64,000 bases of DNA, taken from Opimibacter sp041746735. GTDB lineage: Bacteria > Bacteroidota > Bacteroidia > Chitinophagales > Saprospiraceae. Positions 1 to 8,391 of the stretch are shown here, one piece after another (position 1 is the first letter of the stretch; every line of letters starts with the position of its first letter). Below the pieces are notes generated by a model. That model was not told the origin of the DNA, searched no databases, and saw nothing but the letters and a program-made list of their open reading frames with translations. The DNA lies in contig JBGTGP010000010.1 of assembly GCA_041746735.1 (NCBI GenBank), positions 1 through 64,000 of the forward strand. The letters are read 5' to 3'. A program made the position numbers and the translations under genes.

Positions 1-2
1 GA

Positions 3-107
3 AGTCTCGAATATCCCGAGCTCGCCCACAAAACCTATTATGAACTGAAACATATTGCAAACGGACGCCGGATCAAATATCTCCGCTTTACGATCGGGGG
101 GGATTGA
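3..107 (+). CDS. C-terminal fragment of an unknown protein (5' cut by window edge)
   Basis: Reading frame 3 is open from the first base to a TGA at 105-107 and encodes 34 residues ending in RRIKYLRFTIGGD. The basic RRIKYLRFTI end resembles the last strand of Rep_3-type winged-helix replication initiators, but this is only a weak likeness in a short tail. Everything upstream is outside the window, so no function is assigned. It is followed directly by non-coding repeats. Confidence 0.5.
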   Translation, partial: SLEYPELAHKTYYELKHIANGRRIKYLRFTIGGD

Positions 108-111
108 CGTT

Positions 112-447
112 CTTGCGCGTACTGCGCGCAAGTGGGGTAAAAGGTAAAGGGTAAACGGTAAAGCATGTGCGAGGGGTTCAAACGTACGGTCGGGTTGCGA
201 CCAGCCCCTACACATTCACCACTGATCCCACATAAGCCCGAAGGGCTTACCCATCTATAACCCCGGGTTGCAACCGTAGGGCTTGCGCGTACTGCGCGCA
301 AGTTGGGTAAAAGGTGAAAGGTAAACGGTAAAGACATGTGCGAGGGGTTCAAACGTACGGTCGGGTTGCGACCCGCCCCTACACATTCACCACTGATCCC
401 ACATAAGCCTGAAGGGCTTACCCATCTATAAACCCGGGTCGCAACCC
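112..447. repeat. Tandem direct duplication (~166-bp unit, two copies) with hairpins
   Basis: Two near-identical copies start at 112 and 282, about 170 bp apart. Each opens with a perfect 8-bp hairpin (CTTGCGCG, loop TACTG, CGCGCAAG), then a run of GGTAAAG-like heptamers, then a GTACGGTCGGGTTGCGACC hairpin and a second small hairpin (AAGCCC/GGGCTT). No credible gene lies in 108-643. The head of this unit recurs in opposite orientation at 26581-26634, and a diverged GTACGGTCG hairpin is at 38188-38210. Confidence 0.85.
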
Positions 448-570
448 GGGGTCCGAAGCACCCCCCCAATCTCCGACCCTGAAAGGGTCGCCCAGGATCT
501 CGTTCCGGGTCCACCAACAGTATCCATTAGTTCAACTCTGCCGGCAACATCATCATCAAAGTAAAATCAA

Positions 571-643
571 CACTAAACACTAAACTTCTAAACCCCTAAC
601 CTCCTAACCTCCTAACCTTCTAACCTCCTAACCTCCTAAGCCA
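571..643. repeat. Short tandem repeat, CCTCCTAA-type octamers
   Basis: About eight imperfect copies of CCTCCTAA or CACTAAA words run up to the stop codon of thiL. The reverse-complement version (GAGAGGTT and GGTTTAGG words) appears downstream of the radical SAM gene near 12264-12336 and a looser version at 21541-21625, so this is a repeated intergenic sequence type of this genome. Confidence 0.75.
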
Positions 644-1678
644 CTAAAAATGCTTCCATCCCTGCGCTGTCAGTGGATGTATCTGACCACCAGAGGTGTG
701 CAGCGTAATCCCATCTGCCGCAGGTACGATCTCACCAATGATATACACACTGTCCATAAATCTAACCTTGTCCAGATCCTTTGGATCTACGGTAAACAAT
801 AACTCATAATCTTCACCACCACTCAGCGCACAGGTGATGGGATCCAGATGAAACTCCAGCGCCTGCATACGGGCTTCTTCATGGATCGGCACTTGTGCCT
901 CTTCGATAAAAGCACCGACGCCGGAACTCTTACAGATATGCATCAGATCAGATGCCAGACCATCTGAGATATCAATCATCGCAGTAGGACGCAAGCCCAC
1001 TTTTTGAAAATAGTGCACCGATTCGAGTCGGGCCTCTGGCTTGAGCTGCCGGCTGATCAGGTATTTCTTGTCAGATAACTCCGGTTGCATATCCGGTTGG
1101 GCCAGAAAGACCTGCTTCTCACGCTCCAGGAGCTGGAGCCCCAGATAGGCGGCCCCAAGATCACCTGTTACACACAGGATATCCCCGGCTTTTGCTCCAC
1201 TACGGTAGGTAATACGATCCTTTTCCACCGTGCCGATGGCCGTGATGGATAGCGTCAGCCCCTTGGGCGAAGCCGTCGTATCACCTCCAACCAGATCCAC
1301 CTCATACGCCTCACATGCAGCCCGTATCCCGGCATATAGTTCATCCATCGCCTCAACCGAAAACCGGTTACTGATCGCAACCGATACCGTAATGTGCCTG
1401 GGAATCGCATTCATAGCGCAGATATCCGACAGATTGACTACCACGGCCTTATAGCCCAGATGTTTCAACGGATGATACATGAGATCAAAGTGAATCCCTT
1501 CGACCAACATGTCCGTGGTCACAATTACAGGTTGACCTCCATAGTCGAGCACCGCTGCATCATCTCCGATGCCTTTGATCGTATCCCCTCGACGTATGGA
1601 CATTCCAGCTGCCAAATGTTCGATCAGCCCAAACTCCCCTAATGTGCTGATGTCGGTACGGGATGTTGATTCTTCCAT
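644..1678 (-). CDS. thiL: Thiamine-monophosphate kinase ThiL
   Basis: ThiL phosphorylates thiamine monophosphate to thiamine diphosphate with ATP, the last step of cofactor synthesis, in the cytoplasm. The 344-residue protein has the family layout: N-terminal GIGDDAAVLDYG (about residues 37-47), TTDMLVEGIHFD (54-65), a GGDTT metal/nucleotide motif near 131, DISDGLASDL in the middle and SGGEDYELLF near the C-terminus. Length is normal for the AIR synthase-like fold. The ATG is followed immediately by the conserved N-terminal region. It lies 31 bp downstream of the RluA-type gene on the same strand and may be co-transcribed with it. Confidence 0.96.
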   Translation of the reverse strand: MEESTSRTDISTLGEFGLIEHLAAGMSIRRGDTIKGIGDDAAVLDYGGQPVIVTTDMLVEGIHFDLMYHPLKHLGYKAVVVNLSDICAMNAIPRHITVSVAISNRFSVEAMDELYAGIRAACEAYEVDLVGGDTTASPKGLTLSITAIGTVEKDRITYRSGAKAGDILCVTGDLGAAYLGLQLLEREKQVFLAQPDMQPELSDKKYLISRQLKPEARLESVHYFQKVGLRPTAMIDISDGLASDLMHICKSSGVGAFIEEAQVPIHEEARMQALEFHLDPITCALSGGEDYELLFTVDPKDLDKVRFMDSVYIIGEIVPAADGITLHTSGGQIHPLTAQGWKHF

Positions 1679-1709
1679 GATGATTTCTTTTTATGTGGTG
1701 GTCACGGTG

Positions 1710-2387
1710 CTAAATTTCTTCTAATACACGTTGATCAATCTCCGGCCAGATGCTGATATCCGGCACCGGCGCAATGATCTTGATATATTCCTGCCGGGTC
1801 GGGTGTAAAAACTGCAGCTTAAAGGCATGGAGGTCAATTCCGGTTTGCTGTGTCGTACGCCGGGCCCCATACTTGATGTCACCCCGAACAGGTGCGCCAA
1901 TCGCCGCCATTTGTGCGCGGATCTGATGCTTACGGCCACTGATCAGATCGATTCTCACCAGCAGATAATGATCCAATTGTTGCAACACCTGATATTGGAG
2001 TATGGCTTCATCCGCACCCACCAAAGGCGCATCATGGGTATAGGTTATATTTTTTTCATTGTCGTAGGTCAGATAGTGAAGCAACTGCCCTACAGGAGGG
2101 ATATCGACGGCCTGCACCAAGGCGAGATAGATTTTTTTGACTTTCTTTTGCTCCCAGAGTTTTGACAACGCAGCCGCAGTTGATTTCGTTTTGGCAAAAA
2201 CAATCACCCCACTCACTCTCCGGTCCAGCCGGTGCACGACATACAAGTCCCGGTGAGCATACGCCATGGCTAACCGGTGGGCACTGGGGTGACCACTGGG
2301 GTCTTCATTGGCCGGCATTCCGGCAGGCTTGTTGAGCGCGATAAGGTGATGATCCTTATAGAGAACCAGTTCACTGATTTTTTTCAT
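1710..2387 (-). CDS. RluA-family pseudouridine synthase (no S4 domain)
   Basis: It isomerises uridine to pseudouridine in rRNA or tRNA. The catalytic motif HRLDRRVSGV is at residues 52-61, with Asp55 the expected nucleophile, and the RluA-type GRKHQIRAQMAAIG stretch follows further on. At 225 residues it has only the catalytic domain and lacks the S4 RNA-binding domain of RluC/RluD, like the compact RluA/TruC group. The target base cannot be told from sequence. Its start overlaps the end of a small membrane-protein gene (2371-2514) by 17 bp, suggesting translational coupling. Confidence 0.92.
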   Translation of the reverse strand: MKKISELVLYKDHHLIALNKPAGMPANEDPSGHPSAHRLAMAYAHRDLYVVHRLDRRVSGVIVFAKTKSTAAALSKLWEQKKVKKIYLALVQAVDIPPVGQLLHYLTYDNEKNITYTHDAPLVGADEAILQYQVLQQLDHYLLVRIDLISGRKHQIRAQMAAIGAPVRGDIKYGARRTTQQTGIDLHAFKLQFLHPTRQEYIKIIAPVPDISIWPEIDQRVLEEI

Positions 2388-2514
2388 GCTCTTTACGAAC
2401 CTCTTCGTGATTGATAAAAAGATCCGGCTCCTGAGGGGGTGGCAGAGGTCGGGCCGGCCTCAAAAAGAAGCGGTAAAAAAGATATAATCCGATCAGGAGC
2501 AGGATAAATTTCAT
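2371..2514 (-). CDS. Small single-pass membrane protein, 47 aa (DUF4834-like)
   Basis: The ORF encodes 47 residues: a hydrophobic N-terminal segment (MKFILLLIGLYLFYRFF), a proline-rich linker (RPLPPPQEP) and a charged tail. Small proteins of this form, annotated DUF4834, are frequent in Bacteroidota; the match is by layout only. It is supported by a perfect -7 box (TACCTTTG) 26 bp upstream of its ATG and by its 17-bp overlap with the next gene. It probably leads the operon small protein / rluA-type / thiL. Function unknown. Confidence 0.65.
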   Translation of the reverse strand: MKFILLLIGLYLFYRFFLRPARPLPPPQEPDLFINHEEVRKEHEKNQ

Positions 2515-2540
2515 ACGATCAGAGGTTCACTGATACAGCC

Positions 2541-2548
2541 CAAAGGTA
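2541..2548 (-). promoter_or_regulatory. -7 promoter box TACCTTTG
   Basis: On the minus strand TACCTTTG matches the Bacteroidota sigma-factor -7 consensus TAnnTTTG exactly and lies 26 bp before the ATG at 2514. No good TTTG -33 box is seen at the usual distance. It would drive the small-protein / rluA-type / thiL operon. Confidence 0.5.
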
Positions 2549-2712
2549 CGTATTTGAAAAGCAAGCTCCGGTATCATTCCGGAATGCCACACACGCGCTG
2601 GATGAATCCAGGCATGTATGCTGCCAGCCCGATGAAAAACACGTTACAAATTTTTTATATAATAACTTTCCCTATATTTCGCCCTTGTTAGCCTCCATTA
2701 CGACATCCTTAC

Positions 2713-3222
2713 ATGAACGATCGCACTATCATTTCATCTCTTATTGGACCTATTTGTATAGAAGGCTCCCCTCAGGGGATCAGCCGGATCAGCTTCAAAC
2801 CTGAAGATACACATGGCACTCCAGGAGATATACCGGAATGTCTGCAGGAATGTGCCCGACAACTCCATGAATACTTTGCAGGTACCCGCAAAGAGTTTGA
2901 TCTCCGGCTGGACTTTGGTGGTGCACCGGAATTTCACAAGGAGGTCTGGAAGATGGTATGTCTGATTCCCTACGGACGTACCCGTACCTATTCGGATATC
3001 GCGGACATCATCGATCATCATAATGCCATGCGGGCTGTGGGTCATGCCAATGGCGCCAATCCACTTCCCATCATCGTGCCCTGCCATCGGGTGATCGGCA
3101 AAGACGGAAGCCTCACGGGATATGCCTACGGCCTGGAGATGAAGCGCTGGCTACTCAGCCACGAATCGCCCGGGCAATACATGAAACAATCCGATCTGAT
3201 CGAGGTGTTGGAAGCCGTCTGA
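2713..3222 (+). CDS. Methylated-DNA--protein-cysteine methyltransferase (MGMT/Ogt type)
   Basis: It repairs O6-alkylguanine in DNA by irreversible transfer of the alkyl group to its own cysteine. The active-site motif PCHRVIG is at residues 123-129 with acceptor Cys124, followed by the usual glycine-rich segment (GSLTGYAYGLEMKRWLL). The helix-turn-helix and Arg-finger region (RAVGHANGANPLPIIV) precedes it. The 169-residue length fits a single-domain Ogt without an Ada regulatory domain. It is convergent with apaG, with 16 bp between the stops. Confidence 0.95.
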   Translation: MNDRTIISSLIGPICIEGSPQGISRISFKPEDTHGTPGDIPECLQECARQLHEYFAGTRKEFDLRLDFGGAPEFHKEVWKMVCLIPYGRTRTYSDIADIIDHHNAMRAVGHANGANPLPIIVPCHRVIGKDGSLTGYAYGLEMKRWLLSHESPGQYMKQSDLIEVLEAV

Positions 3223-3238
3223 TTCGAATGATGCCTGA

Positions 3239-3625
3239 TCAATTCAGGACATCTGGCATGATCAGGTCAAACCGGGGAATATCCACATCAAAAGATTCAC
3301 CAGTGTCCAGCCGTACCATGGAATAATATCCGGACATCCGTCCGACCGGAAAGGTCATGACACAAAAGCTGCTATATGAATGCAGTCCACGGGGTTCTAT
3401 CACTGGTTGTACCCCGACCACGCCGGGACCATCCACCACTTTACGCGTCCCGTCGGCTTCGGTGATATCCCAGTGACGGGCGATGAGTTGTACCGGAAAC
3501 TCATTATAATTCTTGATATGAATCGAATAGACATGGAGGTATTGCGACCGGTGAGGAAAGGACTGGCCCGGTTGAAAATGACTTTCAACGCCGATCCGGA
3601 TACCATGAGTCGTCAAGGTCTGCAC
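3239..3625 (-). CDS. apaG: ApaG domain protein
   Basis: This single beta-sandwich ApaG/DUF525 protein is 128 residues long and includes the conserved IARHWDITEADG segment and the GVVGVQPVIEPRGLHSYSSF segment. ApaG was linked genetically to cation efflux and to diadenosine tetraphosphate metabolism in enterobacteria, but its biochemical role is unsettled. The start is a GTG that gives the family-typical N-terminus, only 5 bp after the gmk stop, so it is the last gene of yicC-gmk-apaG. Confidence 0.9.
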   Translation of the reverse strand: MQTLTTHGIRIGVESHFQPGQSFPHRSQYLHVYSIHIKNYNEFPVQLIARHWDITEADGTRKVVDGPGVVGVQPVIEPRGLHSYSSFCVMTFPVGRMSGYYSMVRLDTGESFDVDIPRFDLIMPDVLN

Positions 3626-3630
3626 AGAGG

Positions 3631-4200
3631 CTAAAGTATAAATTTCCGCACAATCGCTTCCGCATCCTTCAGTGCATCTTCAAGCCGGTCGTTGACCAAC
3701 ACCGTGTCAAACCGGTCCTCAAAGGTCAGTTCATAGCGGGCTTTGGTAAGTCGTTTCTGAAGGCTCTCTTCCGAGTCCGTACCCCGTGTCCGAAGGCGTC
3801 GTTCGAGTTCCTCCATGGAGGGCACTTTGATAAAGATGGTCAGCGTATCCTCCGGATAAAGCGATTTGATATCCATAGCACCTTTTACATCAATATCAAA
3901 CACCACATGACGGTTGCTTTGATGTACGCGGTCGATCTCAGAGCATAGGGTGCCATAAAACTGCCCGGGATATACCTCTTCCCATTCGGCAAAGGCCTCG
4001 TAGGATATCCAGAGACGGAACGTCTCCTGTGACAAATAATAATAGTCACGTCCATGAGACTCATGATCACGCTTGGGCCGGGTCGTCGCTGATACTGAAA
4101 AAGAAGTGTTTGGAAATACTGACAATATATGCCGGACGAGCGTGGTTTTACCTGAGCCACTGGGTGCGGTAAATACAAGAAGTTTGCCGGGACCACTCAT
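3631..4200 (-). CDS. gmk: Guanylate kinase
   Basis: It phosphorylates GMP to GDP with ATP in purine nucleotide synthesis. The P-loop SGSGKTT lies at residues 14-20, followed by SATTRPKRDHESHGRDYYYLS (GMP-binding region), AEWEEVYPGQFYGT and DIDVKGA, and a lid region (RLRTRGTDSEESLQKRL). I place the start at 4200 because this ATG overlaps the yicC stop as ATGA and gives 189 residues, normal for the family. A longer frame upstream (to 4278) would only read through yicC. It is coupled to yicC and apaG. Confidence 0.95.
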   Translation of the reverse strand: MSGPGKLLVFTAPSGSGKTTLVRHILSVFPNTSFSVSATTRPKRDHESHGRDYYYLSQETFRLWISYEAFAEWEEVYPGQFYGTLCSEIDRVHQSNRHVVFDIDVKGAMDIKSLYPEDTLTIFIKVPSMEELERRLRTRGTDSEESLQKRLTKARYELTFEDRFDTVLVNDRLEDALKDAEAIVRKFIL

Positions 4201-5075
4201 ACGATATTGGCCAGTTGCTCTTTGATTTTTTCCAATTCGTTTTTCATGCCAACGACCAGGTGCTGGAGCGGACTCCATTGCGCTTTGGCTCCCAGTGTAT
4301 TGATCTCACGCCCGAGTTCCTGCGAAATAAAGTTGAGTTGTTTGGACTTCATCTCCATATCGCCTTTGAGCGTTTCCATAAAAAAGGTGCAATGTTGCTG
4401 CAACCTGACTTTTTCTTCATGGATGTCCAGCCGGTCAAGATAATAGACCACTTCCTGCTCAAACCGGTTGGCATCCACCTGGTCGGCGTTGAGATACTCG
4501 TCCAGCTTTTGTTTCATCCGTTGACGGACATGGGCGAGACGTTCCTGATCATGTGCATCAATCTGATTGCACATGGCATGAATGGCACTCACGGATTGGT
4601 GCAGGTCATTGTATAGACTGAGGCCTTCATGCTCACGGAAGACGATGAGCTGATCTATAGAGGCATTGACAGCCGTCAGCATCGCATTCCAGAGGGAGTG
4701 ATCGATCTCGGCGCTGCCCCCGGTCCGGAGTACATTGGGGAGTTTTAGCACTTCATGCAGGATCTGATCCGCACCGACGCCCAGCTCCAGCGCTATTTCA
4801 CTGAGTTGCTGAAAATGTTTGCGGATGACCGCCCGGTCGTAATCGATATCATCCAGGGCCAAATCGCCCTCAAAAGTGATGGTCATCTCGATCTTTCCCC
4901 GTTGGGTGCGCTGCAGGACCAGATTGCGCAGCTCGATTTCCTTTTCTCCCAAACTGACCGGAAGTTTGATCCGCAGGTCGGTGATTTTAGAGTTCAGGGA
5001 TCGGATCTCGGCAAGTACCGTCAGGTCGTTATACCTTGCACTACCCCGTCCGTAACCGGTCATGGATTGAATCAT
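4197..5075 (-). CDS. YicC/YloC family endoribonuclease
   Basis: YicC-family proteins are metal-dependent endoribonucleases; E. coli YicC acts on small RNAs. The 292-residue protein starts with the family signature MIQSMTGYGRG, continues with EIRSLNSKITDLRIKLP, and has the C-terminal DUF1732 region ending in MKNELEKIKEQLANIV. Pairing with gmk is conserved in many bacteria. The TGA overlaps the gmk ATG. The ATG lies 4 bp after a near-consensus -7 box (TATCTTCG), which predicts a leaderless mRNA. Confidence 0.93.
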   Translation of the reverse strand: MIQSMTGYGRGSARYNDLTVLAEIRSLNSKITDLRIKLPVSLGEKEIELRNLVLQRTQRGKIEMTITFEGDLALDDIDYDRAVIRKHFQQLSEIALELGVGADQILHEVLKLPNVLRTGGSAEIDHSLWNAMLTAVNASIDQLIVFREHEGLSLYNDLHQSVSAIHAMCNQIDAHDQERLAHVRQRMKQKLDEYLNADQVDANRFEQEVVYYLDRLDIHEEKVRLQQHCTFFMETLKGDMEMKSKQLNFISQELGREINTLGAKAQWSPLQHLVVGMKNELEKIKEQLANIV

Positions 5076-5079
5076 GGGG

Positions 5080-5087
5080 CGAAGATA
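5080..5087 (-). promoter_or_regulatory. -7 box TATCTTCG four bases before the yicC start
   Basis: TATCTTCG on the minus strand differs by one base from TAnnTTTG. The spacer to the ATG is CCCC. The same arrangement occurs at 18758, 10696, 47180 and 34259. Confidence 0.5.
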
Positions 5088-5271
5088 ATTTTAATTCAGG
5101 TCGGGTGACGTTTCCGGCGCTGTGACCTCTTCTGCATTGTCATCCAGAGGGTTATACATACATAATAGAAATAAAAATGTGTAACCCGGTGATAGATTAT
5201 CGAAAGTATTTATAGAACTTTGCCCTCCCGAATAACCCGACTATTGGCATAACTTACTATAAATCAGAGTA

Positions 5272-5565
5272 ATGAGAAAAGCAGATTTAGTCAACATTAT
5301 CGCCGAAAAAACCGGTGTGCCCAAAGTAGACGTCCTGGTCACTCTGGAAACCTTTTTTTCCGAGATCAAAAGCTCCCTGTCCAAGAATGAAAATGTCTAT
5401 ATCCGCGGATTTGGCTCCTTTATAACCAAAAGAAGAGCTAAAAAAGTCGGCCGGCATATTAAAAACAATGTGTCCATTGAAATCCCGGCACATTATATCC
5501 CATCCTTCAAACCCGCCAAGATTTTTGTGGATGAGGTCAAGGATGGTGTAAGTCCTGAAGTATAA
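5272..5565 (+). CDS. HU-family DNA-binding protein
   Basis: This histone-like protein bends and compacts DNA as a dimer. The 97 residues show the N-terminal helices (MRKADLVNIIAEKTGVPK), the conserved RGFGSF turn near residue 45, the beta-arm region and the end (IPAHYIPSFKPAKIFVDEV). The arm carries NNVSIEIPAHYIPSFKP in place of the usual GRNPRTG.. sequence, as in several Bacteroidota HU paralogs. A TPR gene follows 5 bp downstream. The order HU, TPR protein, Cox24-like protein, RNase G is familiar from this phylum. Confidence 0.93.
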   Translation: MRKADLVNIIAEKTGVPKVDVLVTLETFFSEIKSSLSKNENVYIRGFGSFITKRRAKKVGRHIKNNVSIEIPAHYIPSFKPAKIFVDEVKDGVSPEV

Positions 5566-5570
5566 ACCGG

Positions 5571-6362
5571 GTGAAGCAAAAAGAACAAGCACTGTACATC
5601 GTCGGCGCCCTTATTCTACTGGCCGTATTGTACCTTGCGTTTGACACCAAACCTTCGACCCAAAAGGCTCTTGAAAAGTCAAGAGCGCTGACCACCCGCG
5701 AATTTGATATACCCATGCTGCGGACCGAAGCGGTAAAGCGATTGAAAGAAGATCAGACCGAATATCTGGAAACCCTGGAAGCCCAGTTAAGACATTCCGG
5801 CCAGGATTCAATGAAACGCAATATTCTGAAGCAACTTTCCGGCTACTGGTTTTCACTCCAGCAACCCCTTCTGGCAGGTTTATATGCACGCGAAGTAGCC
5901 GATCTGGAAAATACGCCTGAGAGTTGGTCTATTTCCGGCACAACCTTCGCCTCCGGCCTGCGTTCCTCTTCACTGGAAGAAAAGCAAAAGCGTTTTGCCC
6001 GGGATCAGGCGCTCGAATCCTTCGAGCATGCCATTTCTCTGGAGCCTGATGTGATCGACCACCGAATCAACCAGGCGCTGTGCTATATCGAAGTACCTCT
6101 GGATGGGGAACCAATGAAAGGGATACAGATGTTAGCCGGACTGGTGCAAAATTATCCGGAGTCCCCGGCACCGGTCTATCATCTCGCCCGACTCGCGGTA
6201 CAAACCGGTCAGTATGATCGGGCCAAAACCCGGATCGAGCAGGCCCTGGCCCTCGCACCGGACGATACACGGATCATCTGCCTGGCCGCCGATATTTATA
6301 CGGCACTCGGCCAAATGGAAGAAGCCAGTAGAATGTCTGCCCGTTGTGGCAGAAACGAATAG
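5571..6362 (+). CDS. Membrane-anchored TPR protein
   Basis: The 263-residue protein starts with GTG five bases after the HU stop. It has one N-terminal membrane segment (ALYIVGALILLAVLYLAF, about residues 7-24) and C-terminal tetratricopeptide repeats, clearest at PAPVYHLARLAVQTGQYDRA (about 196-215) and the following repeat. No catalytic motif is present. The position between HU and RNase G is conserved in Bacteroidota, but its role is not known; a scaffold function is the most that can be inferred. Confidence 0.85.
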   Translation: MKQKEQALYIVGALILLAVLYLAFDTKPSTQKALEKSRALTTREFDIPMLRTEAVKRLKEDQTEYLETLEAQLRHSGQDSMKRNILKQLSGYWFSLQQPLLAGLYAREVADLENTPESWSISGTTFASGLRSSSLEEKQKRFARDQALESFEHAISLEPDVIDHRINQALCYIEVPLDGEPMKGIQMLAGLVQNYPESPAPVYHLARLAVQTGQYDRAKTRIEQALALAPDDTRIICLAADIYTALGQMEEASRMSARCGRNE

Positions 6363-6394
6363 ACCTATTTTGTAAAAACATAACTTTTTAACAC

Positions 6395-6490
6395 ATGCCT
6401 TGCGGTAAAAAAAGAAAAAGACATAAAATCGCTACACACAAGCGAAAAAAGCGTCTGAGAAAGAACAGACACAAGAAGAAGAACAGATAA
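6395..6490 (+). CDS. Small basic AURKAIP1/COX24-domain protein, 31 aa (ribosomal, bS22-like)
   Basis: The ATG at 6395 encodes 31 residues, MPCGKKRKRHKIATHKRKKR followed by LRKNRHKKKNR, almost all Lys, Arg and His. This is the Cox24/AURKAIP1 C-terminal motif (KRKRHK..THKRKKR) annotated as a tiny ribosome-associated protein in Bacteroidota and related to mitochondrial mS38. It would be expected to bind the small subunit. It is too short for most ORF callers. It sits between the TPR gene and the RNase G gene, as in related genomes. Confidence 0.85.
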   Translation: MPCGKKRKRHKIATHKRKKRLRKNRHKKKNR

Positions 6491-6784
6491 GCATTCATTT
6501 AACCGGCATCAACGCAGTCCGATGTCCAAACAATTTGCCCCTCTTGCGAAGGGGCACCGGGAACAACACGCCAATGAATGCCTGCTGTCCTTCTTCGGAA
6601 GGTGAGGGAATTTTTCCCTTACCCCCGGTGTATCATCACTGCTGTATTAAACGATATACCCTATTGCCGTCAATCAATGCCTCATTCCCTGCCGAGTAAG
6701 CAGGTGTGAACGTTACGTTGTTTTGATTTTTTGCCTCTTACGGGCTTCGACTGCAGTTGTGCCACTGAGCATATAGGGTAATTT
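6491..6784. other. Leader region upstream of RNase G with one hairpin
   Basis: This is a 294-bp stretch with no credible ORF. It contains a hairpin at 6601-6623 (GGTGAGGGAA, loop TTT, TTCCCTTACC; one G-U pair), followed by C's rather than T's, so it is not a standard terminator. A long leader before an RNase E/G gene could serve autoregulation, as known for E. coli rne, but that is conjecture here. Confidence 0.4.
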
Positions 6785-8335
6785 ATGGATAAAGAATTGA
6801 TCGTTCAGGGCACTCCCACTCGTGTGGAGATCGCGCTGGTCGAAGATCAAAAACTGGTGGAACTACATCAGCAGAAAACCAAGACCAACTTCTCCGTTGG
6901 CGATATCTTCCTCGGCAAGATCAAGAAGATCATGCCGAGCCTAAACGCTGTGTTTGTGGACATCGGGCACCGCAAGGATGCTTTTTTACACTATACCGAT
7001 ATGGGTCCCAAACTGCGGACCATCATGAAGTATACGGAAGACAGTATCCAGGGAAAGCAACAAACAGCTCTGCTCGATCATTTCGAGTTTGAGCCCGAGA
7101 TCATCAAGACCGGCAAAGTCGATCAGGTCATCAAGAAAAATGAGAATATTCTCATTCAAATCCTCAAGGAACCCATTTCCACCAAAGGTCCCCGCCTGAG
7201 TTGCGAGATCACCATCCCCGGACGATTTATCGTGCTGACCCCTTTTACCAACACGATAGCAGTCTCCAAAAAAGTCAGTAGCCAAGAAGAACGCAAACGC
7301 CTGCAGTTGCTCGTAGAATCGATCCGCCCCAAAAATTTCGGCATCATCGTCCGCACAGCCGCAGAAGGCAAGAAGGTCGCCGACCTCCATGAAGAACTCA
7401 AAGAACTCCTGGACAAGTGGAGCCAGATCCACAAGCAACTCTACAAACGCCAACTGCCCACCAAACTGCTCAGTGAGCTGGATAAAACCAGTTCGATCCT
7501 GCGGGATATGCTCAATGATGATTTTACCAACATCATCGTCAATGACAAGGATATCTTCGATAACATTCAGGACTATCTGGAAAACATAGCCCCGGCTAAA
7601 AGGGACATCATCTCCCTGTATAAAGGCAAGAAACCGGTGTTTGATGCGTACGGGGTCAACCGGCAGATCAAATCCTCTTTCGGAAAAACAGCAACGCTGC
7701 CCAGCGGAGCCTACCTCGTGATCGAGTCCACGGAAGCCATGCACGTAGTCGATGTGAACTCAGGTCCAAAAATGCAGCGTAAGGACCAGGAAAGTACTGC
7801 CCTCGCCGTCAATCTCGAAGCCGCAGAAGAAATAGCCCGTCAATTGCGTCTCCGGGATATCGGTGGGTTGATTGTCATCGATTTTATTGATATGCGCAAT
7901 CAGGAAAACAAGACCGAACTGATACGCCATATGAAGGATGTCATGAAGCGGGATACGGCGCAGCATACCATATTGCCGTTGAGTAAGTTTGGCCTCATGC
8001 AGATCACGCGACAGCGCGTGCGGCCGGAGGTCAAAATCGACACCGCTGAGATTTGCTACACTTGCAATGGCTCTGGTAAGGTCAATCCCACGATCCTCAT
8101 CACCGATGATATCATTCGCGATCTGGAGTATATCCGCCAAAGCCGACCCAAAACCACAGTCCGGCTGGAGGTTCACCCGTATGTCAATGCGTTCCTCAAA
8201 CAAGGCTTGCCCAATTTCCAGATTCGCTGGTGGTTTAAATATCAGCGCTGGATCCGCATTACACCCAATGGCGACTTTGGTTTGCACGAGTACAAGTTCT
8301 ATGATACCAAGAATGATGAAATCAGACTGTATTGA
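6785..8335 (+). CDS. Ribonuclease E/G family protein (RNase G type)
   Basis: This endoribonuclease acts in rRNA maturation and mRNA decay. The 516-residue protein has an S1 domain from about residue 38 (GDIFLGKIKKIMPSLNAVFV), two catalytic aspartates at Asp323 (HVVDVNSG) and Asp366 (VIDFIDM), and the zinc-link motif CYTCNGSG at 424-431. It ends shortly after the DNase I-like core and lacks the long degradosome tail of RNase E, so RNase G is the closer type. The ATG gives the family-typical N-terminus (MDKELIVQ). It is the last gene of the HU cluster but has its own leader. Confidence 0.93.
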   Translation: MDKELIVQGTPTRVEIALVEDQKLVELHQQKTKTNFSVGDIFLGKIKKIMPSLNAVFVDIGHRKDAFLHYTDMGPKLRTIMKYTEDSIQGKQQTALLDHFEFEPEIIKTGKVDQVIKKNENILIQILKEPISTKGPRLSCEITIPGRFIVLTPFTNTIAVSKKVSSQEERKRLQLLVESIRPKNFGIIVRTAAEGKKVADLHEELKELLDKWSQIHKQLYKRQLPTKLLSELDKTSSILRDMLNDDFTNIIVNDKDIFDNIQDYLENIAPAKRDIISLYKGKKPVFDAYGVNRQIKSSFGKTATLPSGAYLVIESTEAMHVVDVNSGPKMQRKDQESTALAVNLEAAEEIARQLRLRDIGGLIVIDFIDMRNQENKTELIRHMKDVMKRDTAQHTILPLSKFGLMQITRQRVRPEVKIDTAEICYTCNGSGKVNPTILITDDIIRDLEYIRQSRPKTTVRLEVHPYVNAFLKQGLPNFQIRWWFKYQRWIRITPNGDFGLHEYKFYDTKNDEIRLY

Positions 8336-8391
8336 GACAGTTACACGATCCTGTCGTTGATCCATAAAGGAAGTCCTTACCTTACTCCTTT

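Noticed and set aside
38..517. 159-aa minus-strand ORF over the window-start repeat
   Set aside because: Its protein is an internal duplication that simply mirrors the DNA repeat and hairpins; no start context or family resemblance.
6986..7744. 252-aa minus-strand ORF antisense to RNase G
   Set aside because: Shadow of the conserved S1/catalytic coding region on the other strand.
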